Positions 26,902 through 36,845 of a DNA stretch of 64,000 nucleotides are shown piece by piece (positions within the stretch are counted from its first letter, which is position 1; each line of letters opens with the position of its first letter). This DNA is from Desulfosediminicola ganghwensis. Its GTDB lineage: Bacteria; Desulfobacterota; Desulfobulbia; Desulfobulbales; Desulfocapsaceae. The DNA lies in contig NZ_CP050699.1 of NCBI RefSeq assembly GCF_005116675.2, forward strand, positions 5,279,001 to 5,343,000, given 5' to 3'. A program made the translations under genes and the position numbers. The notes under the pieces are model-generated. The model did not search any database. It was not told the DNA's origin and saw only the letters and a program-made list of their open reading frames with translations.

Positions 26902-27765
26902 ATGGGCTTTAATTTAAAAGATTACAGATATTCTGTAATTTGGAACCTTTTTCTGCTGACTGCAGGTTCACTTCTCTTTACTCTCGGCATGAACGGCATA
27001 GTCATGCACCAGGATTTTATTCCCGGTGGACTTTTCGGATTTTGTCTTTTTATCTTTTATAATACAGACCTGCTTACCCCGGCCATATGGTTCATTCTGC
27101 TGAATATCCCGACCCTTATCCTCGGCTGGCTGTATGTGAGTCGTAGATTTGTACTGTATACGATATACGGTGTATCTGTAATTTTTCTCAGTTCACAGTT
27201 TATCGAGGTTGACTTCGGTATACACGATCAATTCTTCGCAGCCATCGCCGGCGGATTCGTCGTAGGTGCCGGAACCGGTATTATCTTGAGATCCATCGGT
27301 TCATCTGGCGGCCTTGATGTCATAGCTATTCTGCTGTACCGGAAATTCAACTTCGGTGTCGGTAAAACCTATATGGTATTCAACGTGCTGCTCTTTTCTC
27401 TGGTTTTGACCCAATATGGTGCCGATATCTTCATTGCTTCGATCATCATGACCTTTGTTGCCTCCAATTCACTCGACTACTTCCTCACGCTCTCCAACCA
27501 GAGAAAAATCGTCTATGTGATCAGTGAAAAGTCAGAGCAAATCGGCAAGGATGTAACAGAACGACTCAATCTGCGAGCTACCTTCATCCACGGCAAAGGC
27601 GCCTATACAGGAAACGACAAGGACATCCTGATGACCATAACCAATAATCTGATGCTCAAGCGCCTTGAAGAAGCCGTATTCACCGTTGATGAAGATGCAC
27701 TCTTTATCGTGGAAAACAGCTATGACGTGATAGGTAATAACTTCAATAAGCGAAAGGTCTATTAG
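26902..27765 (+). CDS. YitT family membrane protein (DUF2179)
   Basis: The 287-residue protein has five or six TM helices in the first 200 residues (LFTLGMNGIVMHQDFIPGG; GGFVVGAGTGIILRSIGSSG, the conserved YitT segment). A cytoplasmic C-terminal DUF2179 domain follows (VYVISEKSEQIGKDV, then GKGAYTGNDKDILM). Widespread in bacteria; the transported substrate or role is not established. Length is typical. Appears monocistronic, followed by a hairpin at 27840. Confidence 0.93.
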   Translation: MGFNLKDYRYSVIWNLFLLTAGSLLFTLGMNGIVMHQDFIPGGLFGFCLFIFYNTDLLTPAIWFILLNIPTLILGWLYVSRRFVLYTIYGVSVIFLSSQFIEVDFGIHDQFFAAIAGGFVVGAGTGIILRSIGSSGGLDVIAILLYRKFNFGVGKTYMVFNVLLFSLVLTQYGADIFIASIIMTFVASNSLDYFLTLSNQRKIVYVISEKSEQIGKDVTERLNLRATFIHGKGAYTGNDKDILMTITNNLMLKRLEEAVFTVDEDALFIVENSYDVIGNNFNKRKVY

Positions 27766-27839
27766 CCTGAATATTTCATGAAAATTGCAGCCCGCCTCAA
27801 CTTGTGAGATCTCCGGGGTCGCCCGCACCACATTCACCT

Positions 27840-27875
27840 GCATATCCTTACCTTTACACCCGGGTGAGGATATGC
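27840..27875 (+). terminator. Hairpin after the YitT gene
   Basis: GCATATCCTTACC (27840-27852) pairs with GGTGAGGATATGC (27863-27875) over 13 positions including one G-U pair, with a 10-base loop. No long T-run follows, so termination is probable but not certain; it may also be an operator for the LysE-like gene. Confidence 0.55.
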
Positions 27876-27949
27876 TCTACTGTTTCTGAACACACTAGAC
27901 TTCCAGTTATTTCGATCAACTCAACTCACATCTGTTGCCAAACACCGCC

Positions 27950-28588
27950 ATGGATCTGCACACCTTTGCTACTTGTCTCGTTGCCGTTACCCTGCTCACT
28001 TTAACGCCGGGTCTCGATACCATGTTGATCATTCGCAACAGCGCCAGAGGCGGTTGGCGAGATGGAGCGGTCAGCAGTCTGGGCATCTGCTCGGGTCTTT
28101 TCGTTCATGCCACAATTTCCGCACTGGGTATATCGGTCCTTCTGCTGAAAACCGTCTGGGCATTCAATATCCTGAAACTTGCCGGAGCGATTTATCTCCT
28201 CTGGCTCGGGTTGACCAGCCTGAAAAGGGCCTCTCGAAGGCACAGGGGATCGATATTTACCAACCAGAGTGTTCAGCAGACTGAGTTCAGCATGTACCGC
28301 TCACTGCGGGAAGGTTTTCTCTCCAATGTGCTCAACCCGAAAACCATCATTTTCTACATGGCATTTCTGCCCCAGTTTATCGACCCGGTCCATAAGCCGC
28401 TCGGACAGGCGCTGATAGTTGCTGCCACCCATTTCACCGTGGCCATGATCTACCAGTGCATACTTGCTTCCATGGTTGACCGCGCCCGTGCCTGGCTGCA
28501 ACACCCCGCCGTGGGCCGGGTGTTCGACAGCCTCACCGGGTTGGTGATGATTTTTCTGGGCGCACGGCTGGCTCTGGAAAAGGTTTGA
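27950..28588 (+). CDS. LysE/RhtB family exporter
   Basis: The 212-residue inner-membrane protein has about six TM helices, exporting amino acids or related metabolites. The hallmark N-terminal TPGLDTMLIIRNSARGGWRDG and the mid-protein FLSNVLNPKTIIFYMAFLP are diagnostic. Substrate cannot be predicted reliably within this family. ATG 27950 is chosen over an upstream TTG at 27935; neither has a clear ribosome site. It converges with the UvrD-like helicase 9 bp away. Confidence 0.92.
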   Translation: MDLHTFATCLVAVTLLTLTPGLDTMLIIRNSARGGWRDGAVSSLGICSGLFVHATISALGISVLLLKTVWAFNILKLAGAIYLLWLGLTSLKRASRRHRGSIFTNQSVQQTEFSMYRSLREGFLSNVLNPKTIIFYMAFLPQFIDPVHKPLGQALIVAATHFTVAMIYQCILASMVDRARAWLQHPAVGRVFDSLTGLVMIFLGARLALEKV

Positions 28589-28597
28589 TCTCTCTCT

Positions 28598-30925
28598 TTA
28601 ATTCGGCAAGCTGAGAGGGGCGCGGCTCACTATCAGGGTTACACCCCTGTGTTCAGTGAAATCGACCACTATTCTTCCCTGACTCCGGTCGAGGATTTTC
28701 TGAATTTTACCGGCTCCGAACATCTTGTGAACCACTGTCAGCCCCACCTTTAGATCTGAAATCCGTAGCGTATGCCCCGGCTTCATGTGCGCGTGGGGAC
28801 TCGGCAATTCCGTTTCTCGGTCCCTGATTCTCTTCGGCACGAACTTCTGTTTCAGCGCTATGCTATCCACTCCGACAGTTTGCAGATAGTTTTCAGCGAC
28901 AGTAATATCTGCTGCCTCAAGTGGTTTATCCGGTTCTATGCTGTCTGGATTGTAGAGCCTATCACCCAGTTTTTCACTAAGCCCCATATTCGACTCAAAA
29001 AGAAAACGGCTGGCGACAAAACGATCTTTGGGAGCTGAACTGCCACCGGATTCTATGTTTGCTGAAAGCGAAAGATCCGGCGGGTGAAAAAGCGCCACCT
29101 GCTCAATACCCCTGGTTATGGCCACATAGAACAAGCGTCGTTCATCCTCCAGGCTATCCCCGCTGCCTTCGCCCGCCCTGGAGATAAATGGAAACACCCC
29201 ATCTTCTAGGCCCGGCACCACAACCAGGGGCCACTCCAGACCTTTGGCCCGGTGGATAGAAGTGATCAGCAGCACATCTTCGCCACTGATATTCTGTCGT
29301 TGCAGTTCTTGCAAGTGAGCCAGAAAGTCTTCAGCGGAGAGCTTCAGCCCCTGGGCAAAGTCGATAAAAGCCCGGCAGGTTTCGATGCGACTTTCAGCAA
29401 CCACCTGGCGGGATGAAAACTTGTGGTAAAATTCGTATAGATCAAGGTATTCAACGATCTCCCTGAGCAACAGATCTGCGCGTTTCTCTACCTTTCTCCG
29501 CAATAGCCATTGCCAGTCATCCGCAGCCTGCAGGATCTTCTTTTTGACGAAACCTGGCATATCCGCGCTGAGCATCAACAGGATCTGCTCGCCACCTTCC
29601 TCGGGGTCGACAGCTATTTTCGCCGCAAGTCGCTCAAGCTCTTCCTGGCGGATTCCAAGATGGGGCTGTGAGAGCATGGCCACCAGCAATTCTATCCGGG
29701 TTGCCTGTTCTTCAGCTATCAAGGTCCTGGTACAGAGCATCAGATATCCGGTGAGTGCCTGCACTTCCCTGCACTCAAAGACCGGTTCGTGCCCTTCCAA
29801 CCGATATGGAATGCCAGCCTCCAGCAGTGAGAGCTCAACCGGCACACTCATGCCATACAGCCTTACCAGCACAACCGCTTCACGCAGGCTTCTCCCCTTC
29901 CCCTGCCACAGCCCCAAAAGATCCGCCAGCCCCTGACGCTCCTGCTGATTATACAAACCCAGGCGAGTATCATGGTTGCTGGTATGAGACACACAGAATT
30001 TACGGTCACGCTTGAGGTTATGGCCGATCAGATGATTGGCAGCCAATGAGAGGTTGTGGCCAAATCTGAACGTATAGGAGAGTGTATAACGGCGTGGAGC
30101 CGGGAAATCGTACTGAAACCTGCTGGTAATATATTCCGGTCTGGCGCCACGCCATTCATAGATACATTGATCCACGTCACCAACCGCCATCACCCTTGCC
30201 CGGCTACCGCCAATAAACTTCAATAACTGCTGCTGTACCTCGTTGATATCCTGATACTCATCGACAATGATGTGGTCGACACGGTTGGCAACCCACTCTG
30301 CTAGTTGTGGATTTTCTTTCAGCGCCATTACCGGTTCGTGGAGCAAATCGTCAAAAAAGCGAATGTTCTGCTTTAAGCGGCCCTCTTCAAAAAAGTCGTA
30401 TGCCTGCAGGAAATATTGGTATTTTTTGCTTAAGCCCTGTTGTTCATAGCACTCACCAGGCGAAACTATATCCGCCTTGACCAGCTCGATAAACCTCAAA
30501 AATTCTTCAAGATCATCCTTAGAGGCCCAGGCATGATTGCCTTTTTCCTCTTTGTAGGCGTGATTGAGAGCCTGTTTGGCCAGTTTTTCTTTTAAGCCGT
30601 CATCACTCACCAGCCTTCGCCTGGGCAATGTTCCTTTTCTGGTAAAACTCTCCACCAACCGCAAGCCAAGTGAATGAAAGGTGCGGATCTCAGGCATACC
30701 ATAGCCTGTGCTCGCCAGAACCCCGGCAAGTTTTCTCACAAAACCGTCCCGGGCCGAACGGTTGAACATGAGTACCATCAGCTCTTTTGGCATGCAACCG
30801 CGCTCAAGCAGAACCCGGATATGCTCCACCATGGTGGTGGTTTTTCCCGACCCGGCAACGGCACTGACCAGCGCATGCCCTTGGCTATGCTGGATGATCT
30901 GTTGCTGCTCTTCAGTGAGTTGCAT
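28598..30925 (-). CDS. UvrD/PcrA-like superfamily 1 DNA helicase
   Basis: The 775-residue 3'-5' helicase has Walker A AVAGSGKTTT near residue 20, motif II VDEYQDINE, motif III VGDVDQCIYEWRGA, and the late motifs IHRAKGLEWPLVVVPGLEDG and RRLFYVAITRG. The C-terminal tail VVHKMFGAGKIQKI is the PcrA/UvrD RNA-polymerase-interacting Tudor-like segment. It is likely used in repair or transcription-replication conflict. Sequence differs from canonical UvrD in spacing, so it may be a second paralog. ATG 30925 begins MQLTEEQQQ, the normal family start; a terminator separates it from lpd. Confidence 0.92.
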   Translation of the reverse strand: MQLTEEQQQIIQHSQGHALVSAVAGSGKTTTMVEHIRVLLERGCMPKELMVLMFNRSARDGFVRKLAGVLASTGYGMPEIRTFHSLGLRLVESFTRKGTLPRRRLVSDDGLKEKLAKQALNHAYKEEKGNHAWASKDDLEEFLRFIELVKADIVSPGECYEQQGLSKKYQYFLQAYDFFEEGRLKQNIRFFDDLLHEPVMALKENPQLAEWVANRVDHIIVDEYQDINEVQQQLLKFIGGSRARVMAVGDVDQCIYEWRGARPEYITSRFQYDFPAPRRYTLSYTFRFGHNLSLAANHLIGHNLKRDRKFCVSHTSNHDTRLGLYNQQERQGLADLLGLWQGKGRSLREAVVLVRLYGMSVPVELSLLEAGIPYRLEGHEPVFECREVQALTGYLMLCTRTLIAEEQATRIELLVAMLSQPHLGIRQEELERLAAKIAVDPEEGGEQILLMLSADMPGFVKKKILQAADDWQWLLRRKVEKRADLLLREIVEYLDLYEFYHKFSSRQVVAESRIETCRAFIDFAQGLKLSAEDFLAHLQELQRQNISGEDVLLITSIHRAKGLEWPLVVVPGLEDGVFPFISRAGEGSGDSLEDERRLFYVAITRGIEQVALFHPPDLSLSANIESGGSSAPKDRFVASRFLFESNMGLSEKLGDRLYNPDSIEPDKPLEAADITVAENYLQTVGVDSIALKQKFVPKRIRDRETELPSPHAHMKPGHTLRISDLKVGLTVVHKMFGAGKIQKILDRSQGRIVVDFTEHRGVTLIVSRAPLSLPN

Positions 30926-30958
30926 GTAATTTCTCAGGAAGTTACGGGATGTCAGGGC

Positions 30959-30991
30959 AAAAAAAAGGGCCACCCGATAGAGTGACCCTTT
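30959..30991 (-). terminator. Rho-independent terminator of the pyruvate dehydrogenase operon
   Basis: On the minus strand AAAGGGTCAC pairs with GTGGCCCTTT around a short loop and is followed by a run of eight T. It lies 28 bp after the lpd stop and before the helicase start. Confidence 0.9.
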
Positions 30992-31018
30992 CAATGCCAT
31001 GGTTGGCAGGGTTGTTTG

Positions 31019-32428
31019 TTACTTTTTGGAAGGTAACGCGTCGGTAATGGAGCCGTCAACAATTTCCGCCGCGAAGGCGAAAGTTTCTGAGAGCGTCGGG
31101 TGGGCATGGACGGTCTTGCTGATATCCTCGGCATCAGCCCCCATCTCAAGGGCAAGCACCGCTTCGTGAATCAATTCACCCGCATTCTGCCCGCAGATTG
31201 CCGCGCCGATGATACGACCTGTTTCCTTGGAAAAGAGTGCCTTGGTAACACCGGTAGCCGCCCCGGATGCCAGAGCCCTGCCGGATGCACCCCAGGGAAA
31301 TTTGCCTTTCTGATAGTCGATTTTTTGGGCCTTGGCCTCTTTCTCGGTGAGTCCCATCCAGGCAACCTCCGGGTGGGTGTAGGCCACGCTGGGGATGGTC
31401 ATCGGATCAAATTCCGCCTTATGCCCGGCAATAACCTCCGCCGCCACCTTGCCTTCGTGGGTCGCCTTGTGGGCAAGCATTGGCTCACCAACCACGTCGC
31501 CAATGGCAAAGATGTTTTCAACTGCAGTGCGCTGCTGGTTATCAACACCGACAAAACCACGCTCATTCAGTGCAAGAGCGATATTTTCACGTTCAAAGTT
31601 TTCTGTATTCGGTCTTCTGCCAACCGCGACCAGCACGGCGTCATACTCGCCGCTTTCCGGGGCCTTGGCACCCTCGAACCTGGCCTGGATGCCGCTCTCG
31701 GCTGCGGTAACCTCAACCACCTTGGTCTTGGTGAAAATCTGGTATTTCTTTTTCAGTTTCTGAAACAGCGGCTGCACCATATCCTTGTCTGCGGGGGGGA
31801 TGATATGATCAAGCATTTCAACAATGGTAATCTCGGAGCCCAGTGCGCTGTAAATCTGCGCCATCTCCATACCGATGATACCGCCACCGATGATCAGAAA
31901 ACGTTTGGGGACAAACTTAAGAGCTAAAGCATCGCTTGAATCCCAGATGCGCTCATCTTCCGGCAAGCCCGGTATCATGAACGGATGAGATCCGGTGGCG
32001 ATGATGCAATTGCTAAATGAGATCTCCTTGGCACCTTCCTCACCTGTGACCTGCAAGGTCGTCGTATCTTTAAAACCGCCTTTACCCACAATACGCGTAA
32101 TCTTTCTGGCCTGACAGAGCTTGTCCAGCCCGCCAGTCAGCTGGTTGATCACCTGCTGCTTATGGTCGCGGAAAGCAACCAGATCAATCTTCGGCGCACC
32201 AAAAGAGATTCCATATTCTGCAGCCTGTTCCGCCTCTTCCAGAACCGCCGCTCCATGGAGCAGCGTTTTGGAGGGGATACAGCCGACATTCAAGCATACC
32301 CCACCTAATCTGTTCGCCTGCTCTACAAGGCAGACAGCCAACCCCAGGTCAGCAGCACGAAAGGCTGCGGTATACCCTCCGGGCCCGCCCCCCAGAACAA
32401 CAAGGTCAAACTGCATATCAGCAGACAT
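31019..32428 (-). CDS. lpd: Dihydrolipoamide dehydrogenase (E3)
   Basis: The 469-residue FAD disulfide oxidoreductase reoxidises dihydrolipoamide on the E2 subunit and reduces NAD+. FAD-binding GGGPGGYTAAFRAADLG lies near residue 12, the redox disulfide is in CLNVGCIPSK, NAD-binding is at GGGIIGMEMAQIYSALG, and the C-terminal catalytic pair is in HAHPTLSE. GGGAG lies five bases before the ATG. It is the last gene of aceE-aceF-lpd, 145 bp after aceF. It probably serves any other 2-oxoacid dehydrogenase or glycine cleavage system in the cell too. Confidence 0.97.
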   Translation of the reverse strand: MSADMQFDLVVLGGGPGGYTAAFRAADLGLAVCLVEQANRLGGVCLNVGCIPSKTLLHGAAVLEEAEQAAEYGISFGAPKIDLVAFRDHKQQVINQLTGGLDKLCQARKITRIVGKGGFKDTTTLQVTGEEGAKEISFSNCIIATGSHPFMIPGLPEDERIWDSSDALALKFVPKRFLIIGGGIIGMEMAQIYSALGSEITIVEMLDHIIPPADKDMVQPLFQKLKKKYQIFTKTKVVEVTAAESGIQARFEGAKAPESGEYDAVLVAVGRRPNTENFERENIALALNERGFVGVDNQQRTAVENIFAIGDVVGEPMLAHKATHEGKVAAEVIAGHKAEFDPMTIPSVAYTHPEVAWMGLTEKEAKAQKIDYQKGKFPWGASGRALASGAATGVTKALFSKETGRIIGAAICGQNAGELIHEAVLALEMGADAEDISKTVHAHPTLSETFAFAAEIVDGSITDALPSKK

Positions 32429-32573
32429 AATTTCTCCCTAAAAGATATTATCGATTCAACAATGTTAATGAAATAGACATTTAACGGGCAGCATTATAAC
32501 GTAATTCGTATTTTTCGAACATATTTTTGTCGGCTTGCACTGTCAAACCCTTCCCGACTGACCATTTAATCTT

Positions 32574-33890
32574 TCACAACAGAGCTCTTCGCAAATCTTG
32601 CATTATGCCGGAAAGATGACGACAGAACCGAGCCGCCTCAGCCCCGTCAATTACCCGGTGATCATATGAGAGAGAAAATGGCAATAGAGTCCGCGGAATG
32701 AACTCCTCCAGATCTCTGTTCCAGACCGGCTGCACCGAACTGCGGGACAGACCCAGAATCGCCACCTGTGGACTATTGACTATTGGGGTGAAACCGGTCC
32801 CGCCGATACCGCCCAGGCTGGAGATGGTAAATGAGGCGCCCTGCAAATCATCGATCGCCAGCTTACCCTCCCGGGCAGCACCGCTGAGCCTACCCAGCTC
32901 CGTTGCAATTTCGGCCAGCCCCTTCTCATCCGCATTTTTCACCACAGGTACCACCAGCCCATTCGGAGTGTCTACGGCGATACCAATATTATAAAATTTC
33001 TTGATTATCAGTGTATCGCCTGCCGGCACCAGAGAACTGTTGAAGGAGGGATAGCATTTCAGCGCCGCAGTTACCGCCCGGATGATAAAAATCAGCGGAC
33101 TATAGCGTATGCCATCCTCACCCGCTTCATCGTTGAGCTGCTTGCGGAACTTTTCAAGCTCTGTCACATCCGCTTCATCGAAGTGAGTCACATGGGGGAT
33201 AGCCTGCCAGCTCCGCTGCAGATGCGGCCCCGATATCTTCTTGATACGACTCAGCTTGAGTTCCTCGGTTACCCCATAGACCGAAAAATCTTCCAGCGGT
33301 TGCTGAGCCGGTGAAATCGCTGCCGGGCCAGACTGCATGACTCTTTTCACCAGTTGCTGGACATCCTCTCGGGTAATCCTCCCTTTGGGGCCAGTGCCGA
33401 CCGCCAGCGTCAGATCGACACCCAGCTCACGGGCATAGGTTCTCACCGAGGGGGTGGCGTGATACGAAGTGGTCCCGGCGGATGCAATCGGGGCCCCGGC
33501 GGACTCTTCGGCAGCGGGCTCTGCTGGCTGCTCTTTCGCCGGCGGTTCTGGTTCTGCCTCTGGTTCTGCTCCGGGTTCTTCGAGTTTACCTTCAGGCTCT
33601 TCAACTGCAGGTTGTTCCTCTTGTTCTGAATCTGCGGTTTTCACATCTTCTGCCGCCAGTTCGATTTCAGCGATCAGATCACCGCTTTGTACCGTATCAT
33701 CCTCGCTGACATGTACCGCAGTGATAACGCCACCCATGGGAGATGGAATATCCATCACCGCTTTTTCACTTTCCAGGGCAATGAGCGGACTCTCCTTCTC
33801 AACCTCGTCTCCGGCTTTTATATACACCTCGACCACAGTAATTTCCTGCACATCACCGAAATCAGGAACCACAATTTTCTCAACAGCCAT
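32574..33890 (-). CDS. aceF: Pyruvate dehydrogenase dihydrolipoyl acetyltransferase (E2)
   Basis: The 438-residue E2 core has one N-terminal lipoyl domain (lysine in ESEKAVMDIPSP, about residues 1-75) and an Ala/Pro/Glu-rich flexible linker (about 80-135). An E3-binding domain follows (TPSVRTYARELGVDL with GPKGRITREDV), then the catalytic domain with SYDHRVIDGAEAARF holding the active-site His and Asp. E. coli AceF has three lipoyl domains; this has one, like many other bacteria. The second of two adjacent ATGs (33890) is spaced better (six bases) from AGGAG than the first. It lies between aceE and lpd. Confidence 0.95.
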   Translation of the reverse strand: MAVEKIVVPDFGDVQEITVVEVYIKAGDEVEKESPLIALESEKAVMDIPSPMGGVITAVHVSEDDTVQSGDLIAEIELAAEDVKTADSEQEEQPAVEEPEGKLEEPGAEPEAEPEPPAKEQPAEPAAEESAGAPIASAGTTSYHATPSVRTYARELGVDLTLAVGTGPKGRITREDVQQLVKRVMQSGPAAISPAQQPLEDFSVYGVTEELKLSRIKKISGPHLQRSWQAIPHVTHFDEADVTELEKFRKQLNDEAGEDGIRYSPLIFIIRAVTAALKCYPSFNSSLVPAGDTLIIKKFYNIGIAVDTPNGLVVPVVKNADEKGLAEIATELGRLSGAAREGKLAIDDLQGASFTISSLGGIGGTGFTPIVNSPQVAILGLSRSSVQPVWNRDLEEFIPRTLLPFSLSYDHRVIDGAEAARFCRHLSGIMQDLRRALL

Positions 33891-33946
33891 CATCGTCTCC
33901 TGTGACGTCTCTACAACTGTTTGAAATTCTATAATTCTAACTCTAT

Positions 33947-36604
33947 TTATCTTTTCATGGGGTGTTCTGCATCCGGGTTGACGGGATACTTGTCGATAGC
34001 CTCTTTAACGGTTGCCAGGCTGATGCTGTCCTGGTCGGCAAGCCCCTTTAATGCGGCAACTACGATATGGTATCTGTCTACTTTAAAAAAATCCCGAAGC
34101 ACGGCCCTCTTGTCACTGCGGCCAAAGCCATCAGCCCCCAGTACAGTGAGCGGGTTGGGGATGAGCCTGCGAAGCTGTTCTCCATACGCCTGCACATAAT
34201 CGGTACTGATAACCACAGGGCCCCCATAGCCCTGGAGCTGCTCTTCCACGTAGGACATTTTTTTCGGTTGCTCCGGGTGATTCCTGTTCCAGTCCTCCAC
34301 CTCCATCCCCTCCCGGTGGAGTTGATTTACCCCAAGAATAGACCAGACATCAGCCTCAACCTGAAAATCATCTTTCAACAAACGTGCGGCGGCAATGACC
34401 TCCCGTAATATTGAGCCACTGCCCATCAACTGCACCCGCAACTCACTGTCATCCCCTTGCTGGAAGAGGTACATTCCCCTGTTAATCCCCTCCACCATCC
34501 CTTCTCTCATTTCCGGGTGTTCATAATTCTCGTTCAGCAGAGTGATATAGTAGAAAACTTCCTCGCCATCGCGGTACATCCGTTCAATACCCTTCTGCAC
34601 CAGTACAGCAACTTCATAGCTGAAGGTCGGATCATAGGCCAGGCAGGTGGGAAATGTTGAGGCGAAAAGTAACGCCTGACCATCCTGATGCTGCAGGCCT
34701 TCACCGTTCAGGGTAGTACGGCCGGAAGTCGCGCCCATCAGAAAACCTTTGGCGCGACTGTCCCCCGCACCCCAAAGCTGGTCACCAATCCGCTGAAAAC
34801 CAAACATGGAGTAAAAGGAATAAAAGGGTATCATCGGCACCCCATAGTTGGAATGGGCTGTTCCTGCCGCAAGCCATGAGGAGATAGCGCCCGCCTCGGT
34901 TATTCCCTCTTCCAGGATCTGTCCTTCAGGGTCTTCACGGTACCAGGAAATGGTCTCAGAATCCTGTGGTTCATAAAGCTGGCCGGTCGGGGCATAAATA
35001 CCGAGTTGCCTGAATAACCCTTCCATACCAAAGGTCCTGGCCTCATCCGGAATGATAGGAACTATATACTTGCCAATTTCTTTATCCTTCACCAGTGAGC
35101 CAAGCATACGCACAAAGGCCATGGTCGTTGATATCTCTCTGCCTTTCGAAGAACCCAGCACAGCCGTGAAAGCTTCCAGTTCCGGTGTCTGCAAAGGGAT
35201 GTGAGATGTCTCCCGATATGGTACCGGCCCGCCCATTATCTTACGCCGCTCTTTTAAAAACAGGTCTTCAGCACTGCCTTCAGGTGGTCGGATGAAGGGC
35301 AAGGCTTCCAGATCCTCGTCTTCCAGCGGCACATGAAAGCGGTCACGAAAGGCTTTAAGTGACTCTACGTCCATTTTCTTGACGTTATGCGCCACCATAA
35401 CCGACTCACCGGCCTGGCCCATACCAAAGCCCTTGATCGTTTTGACCAAAATTACCGTCGGCTGCCCCTTATAATTAGTGGCGGCATCGAAAGCCGCATA
35501 CACTTTTCTTGGATCATGGCCGCCGCGAGTCATCTGCCAGAGCTGACGATCACTGATATCCTCCACCAGAGCCGCCAGTTCAGGATCCTTCGAGAAAACT
35601 AATTCTCGCAGGTACTCCGGCCCTCTGGCACGGATGGTCTGGAAATCACCATCAACCATGTTGCCGAACTTTTTCAACAACAACCCCTTGGTATCCCTGG
35701 CCAGAATTTTATCCCACTCACTGCCCCAGATGAGTTTTATCACGTGCCAGCCAGCGCCCCGGAACCGCCCTTCCAGTTCCTGGATGATTTTACCATTTCC
35801 CCGTACCGGACCATCGAGCCGCTGCAGGTTACAGTTGACCACGAATATCAGATTATCGAGAATCTCCCGGGCAGCGAGCGACAGTGCACCCAGCGACTCC
35901 GGCTCGTCGGATTCCCCATCTCCCATAAAAACCCAAACTTTACGATCACCTGCTTCACGTAAACCGCGACTGTCCATATATTTCATAAAACGTGCCTGAT
36001 AAATGGCAGCCATCGGTCCGAGCCCCATTGAAACGGTGGGAAACTGCCAGAAATCCGGCATCAGCCAGGGGTGCGGGTAGGATGAAAGACCGTTTCCATT
36101 CACTTCCTGCCTGAAGTTCTCGAGATGTTCTTCATCCAATCGCCCCTCGACAAATGCACGGGCATAGACACCGGGGGAACTGTGCCCCTGGAAGTAGATC
36201 ATATCCGCGCCGAACTCGGCCTGAGGCCCTCTGAAGAACCAGTTAAAACCAACTTCGTACATGGAAGAGACAGATGTATAGGTGGCGATATGGCCACCAA
36301 GCCCTTTACCATCCTTGTTAGCCCTGGCAACCATCGCCATAGCATTCCACCGTACATAGGCGGCAACGTTCCTGCCGATAAATGATTCATCCGGAATAGA
36401 AGCGCCACCATCCGGCAACAGGGTATTGCCATATGGTGTGAGGATACCAGGCGAAGTCTGAACCCCCAGCTGTCGCGCCCGATCGGTCAGTCTGGTCAGC
36501 AAATAGTCTGTCTTCTCCTTTCCTTCGTGCTTTATGACGCCATCCAGAGATTCCAACCAGTCAGCGGTCTCCTGGGGGTCCGGATCATGATAGTATGAGC
36601 TCAT
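33947..36604 (-). CDS. aceE: Pyruvate dehydrogenase E1, homodimeric type
   Basis: The 885-residue thiamine-diphosphate enzyme decarboxylates pyruvate and acetylates the lipoyl group of AceF. Motifs are GHIATYTSVSSMYEVGFNWF near residue 120 and the ThDP motif GDGESDEPESLGALSLA near 230. VKTIKGFGMGQAGE, TTLNGEGLQHQDG and FLMGATSGRTTL follow as in E. coli AceE (887 residues). ATG 36604 has AGGTG upstream. Strict anaerobes usually rely on pyruvate:ferredoxin oxidoreductase, so an AceE-type complex beside a terminal oxidase gene pair points to some oxygen- or NAD-linked metabolism. Confidence 0.97.
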   Translation of the reverse strand: MSSYYHDPDPQETADWLESLDGVIKHEGKEKTDYLLTRLTDRARQLGVQTSPGILTPYGNTLLPDGGASIPDESFIGRNVAAYVRWNAMAMVARANKDGKGLGGHIATYTSVSSMYEVGFNWFFRGPQAEFGADMIYFQGHSSPGVYARAFVEGRLDEEHLENFRQEVNGNGLSSYPHPWLMPDFWQFPTVSMGLGPMAAIYQARFMKYMDSRGLREAGDRKVWVFMGDGESDEPESLGALSLAAREILDNLIFVVNCNLQRLDGPVRGNGKIIQELEGRFRGAGWHVIKLIWGSEWDKILARDTKGLLLKKFGNMVDGDFQTIRARGPEYLRELVFSKDPELAALVEDISDRQLWQMTRGGHDPRKVYAAFDAATNYKGQPTVILVKTIKGFGMGQAGESVMVAHNVKKMDVESLKAFRDRFHVPLEDEDLEALPFIRPPEGSAEDLFLKERRKIMGGPVPYRETSHIPLQTPELEAFTAVLGSSKGREISTTMAFVRMLGSLVKDKEIGKYIVPIIPDEARTFGMEGLFRQLGIYAPTGQLYEPQDSETISWYREDPEGQILEEGITEAGAISSWLAAGTAHSNYGVPMIPFYSFYSMFGFQRIGDQLWGAGDSRAKGFLMGATSGRTTLNGEGLQHQDGQALLFASTFPTCLAYDPTFSYEVAVLVQKGIERMYRDGEEVFYYITLLNENYEHPEMREGMVEGINRGMYLFQQGDDSELRVQLMGSGSILREVIAAARLLKDDFQVEADVWSILGVNQLHREGMEVEDWNRNHPEQPKKMSYVEEQLQGYGGPVVISTDYVQAYGEQLRRLIPNPLTVLGADGFGRSDKRAVLRDFFKVDRYHIVVAALKGLADQDSISLATVKEAIDKYPVNPDAEHPMKR

Positions 36605-36648
36605 GCCACACCTATGGTTGTATTTGGAAAAAGGAATTGCAACGCGCC

Positions 36649-36692
36649 CTGAATTTCCCATGAAAATTCAATTCAATTCATGGGAAATTCAG
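36649..36692. promoter_or_regulatory. Perfect 16-bp inverted repeat upstream of aceE
   Basis: CTGAATTTCCCATGAA (36649-36664) and TTCATGGGAAATTCAG (36677-36692) are perfect inverted copies around AATTCAATTCAA. The repeat lies 45-88 bp before aceE and 150 bp after the oxidase operon. Its position suits either an operator for aceE or a terminator of the oxidase operon; there is no T-run. Confidence 0.55.
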
Positions 36693-36845
36693 AAACAACT
36701 GCAATTTAACGTTAGCATTAATGTTTTCGCCTTCGCAAGAAAATCATCAATAGCAAAAGTCGCAGATAAGGGCAGCAGCATACGAATTGCCGGCTTGCTG
36801 AGTCCAGGGCTGCCACCCCTGGGGAAGGCTTGGGGTGGTGCCTGT

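Noticed and set aside
31100-31927. 275-codon plus-strand open frame
   Set aside because: Antisense to lpd, which has all its motifs; the frame shows no recognisable domain.
36605-36648. Possible -24/-12 element before aceE (TGGGAAATTCAGGGC on the minus strand)
   Set aside because: GG and GC spacing fits but the rest of the consensus does not, and it lies within the inverted repeat.
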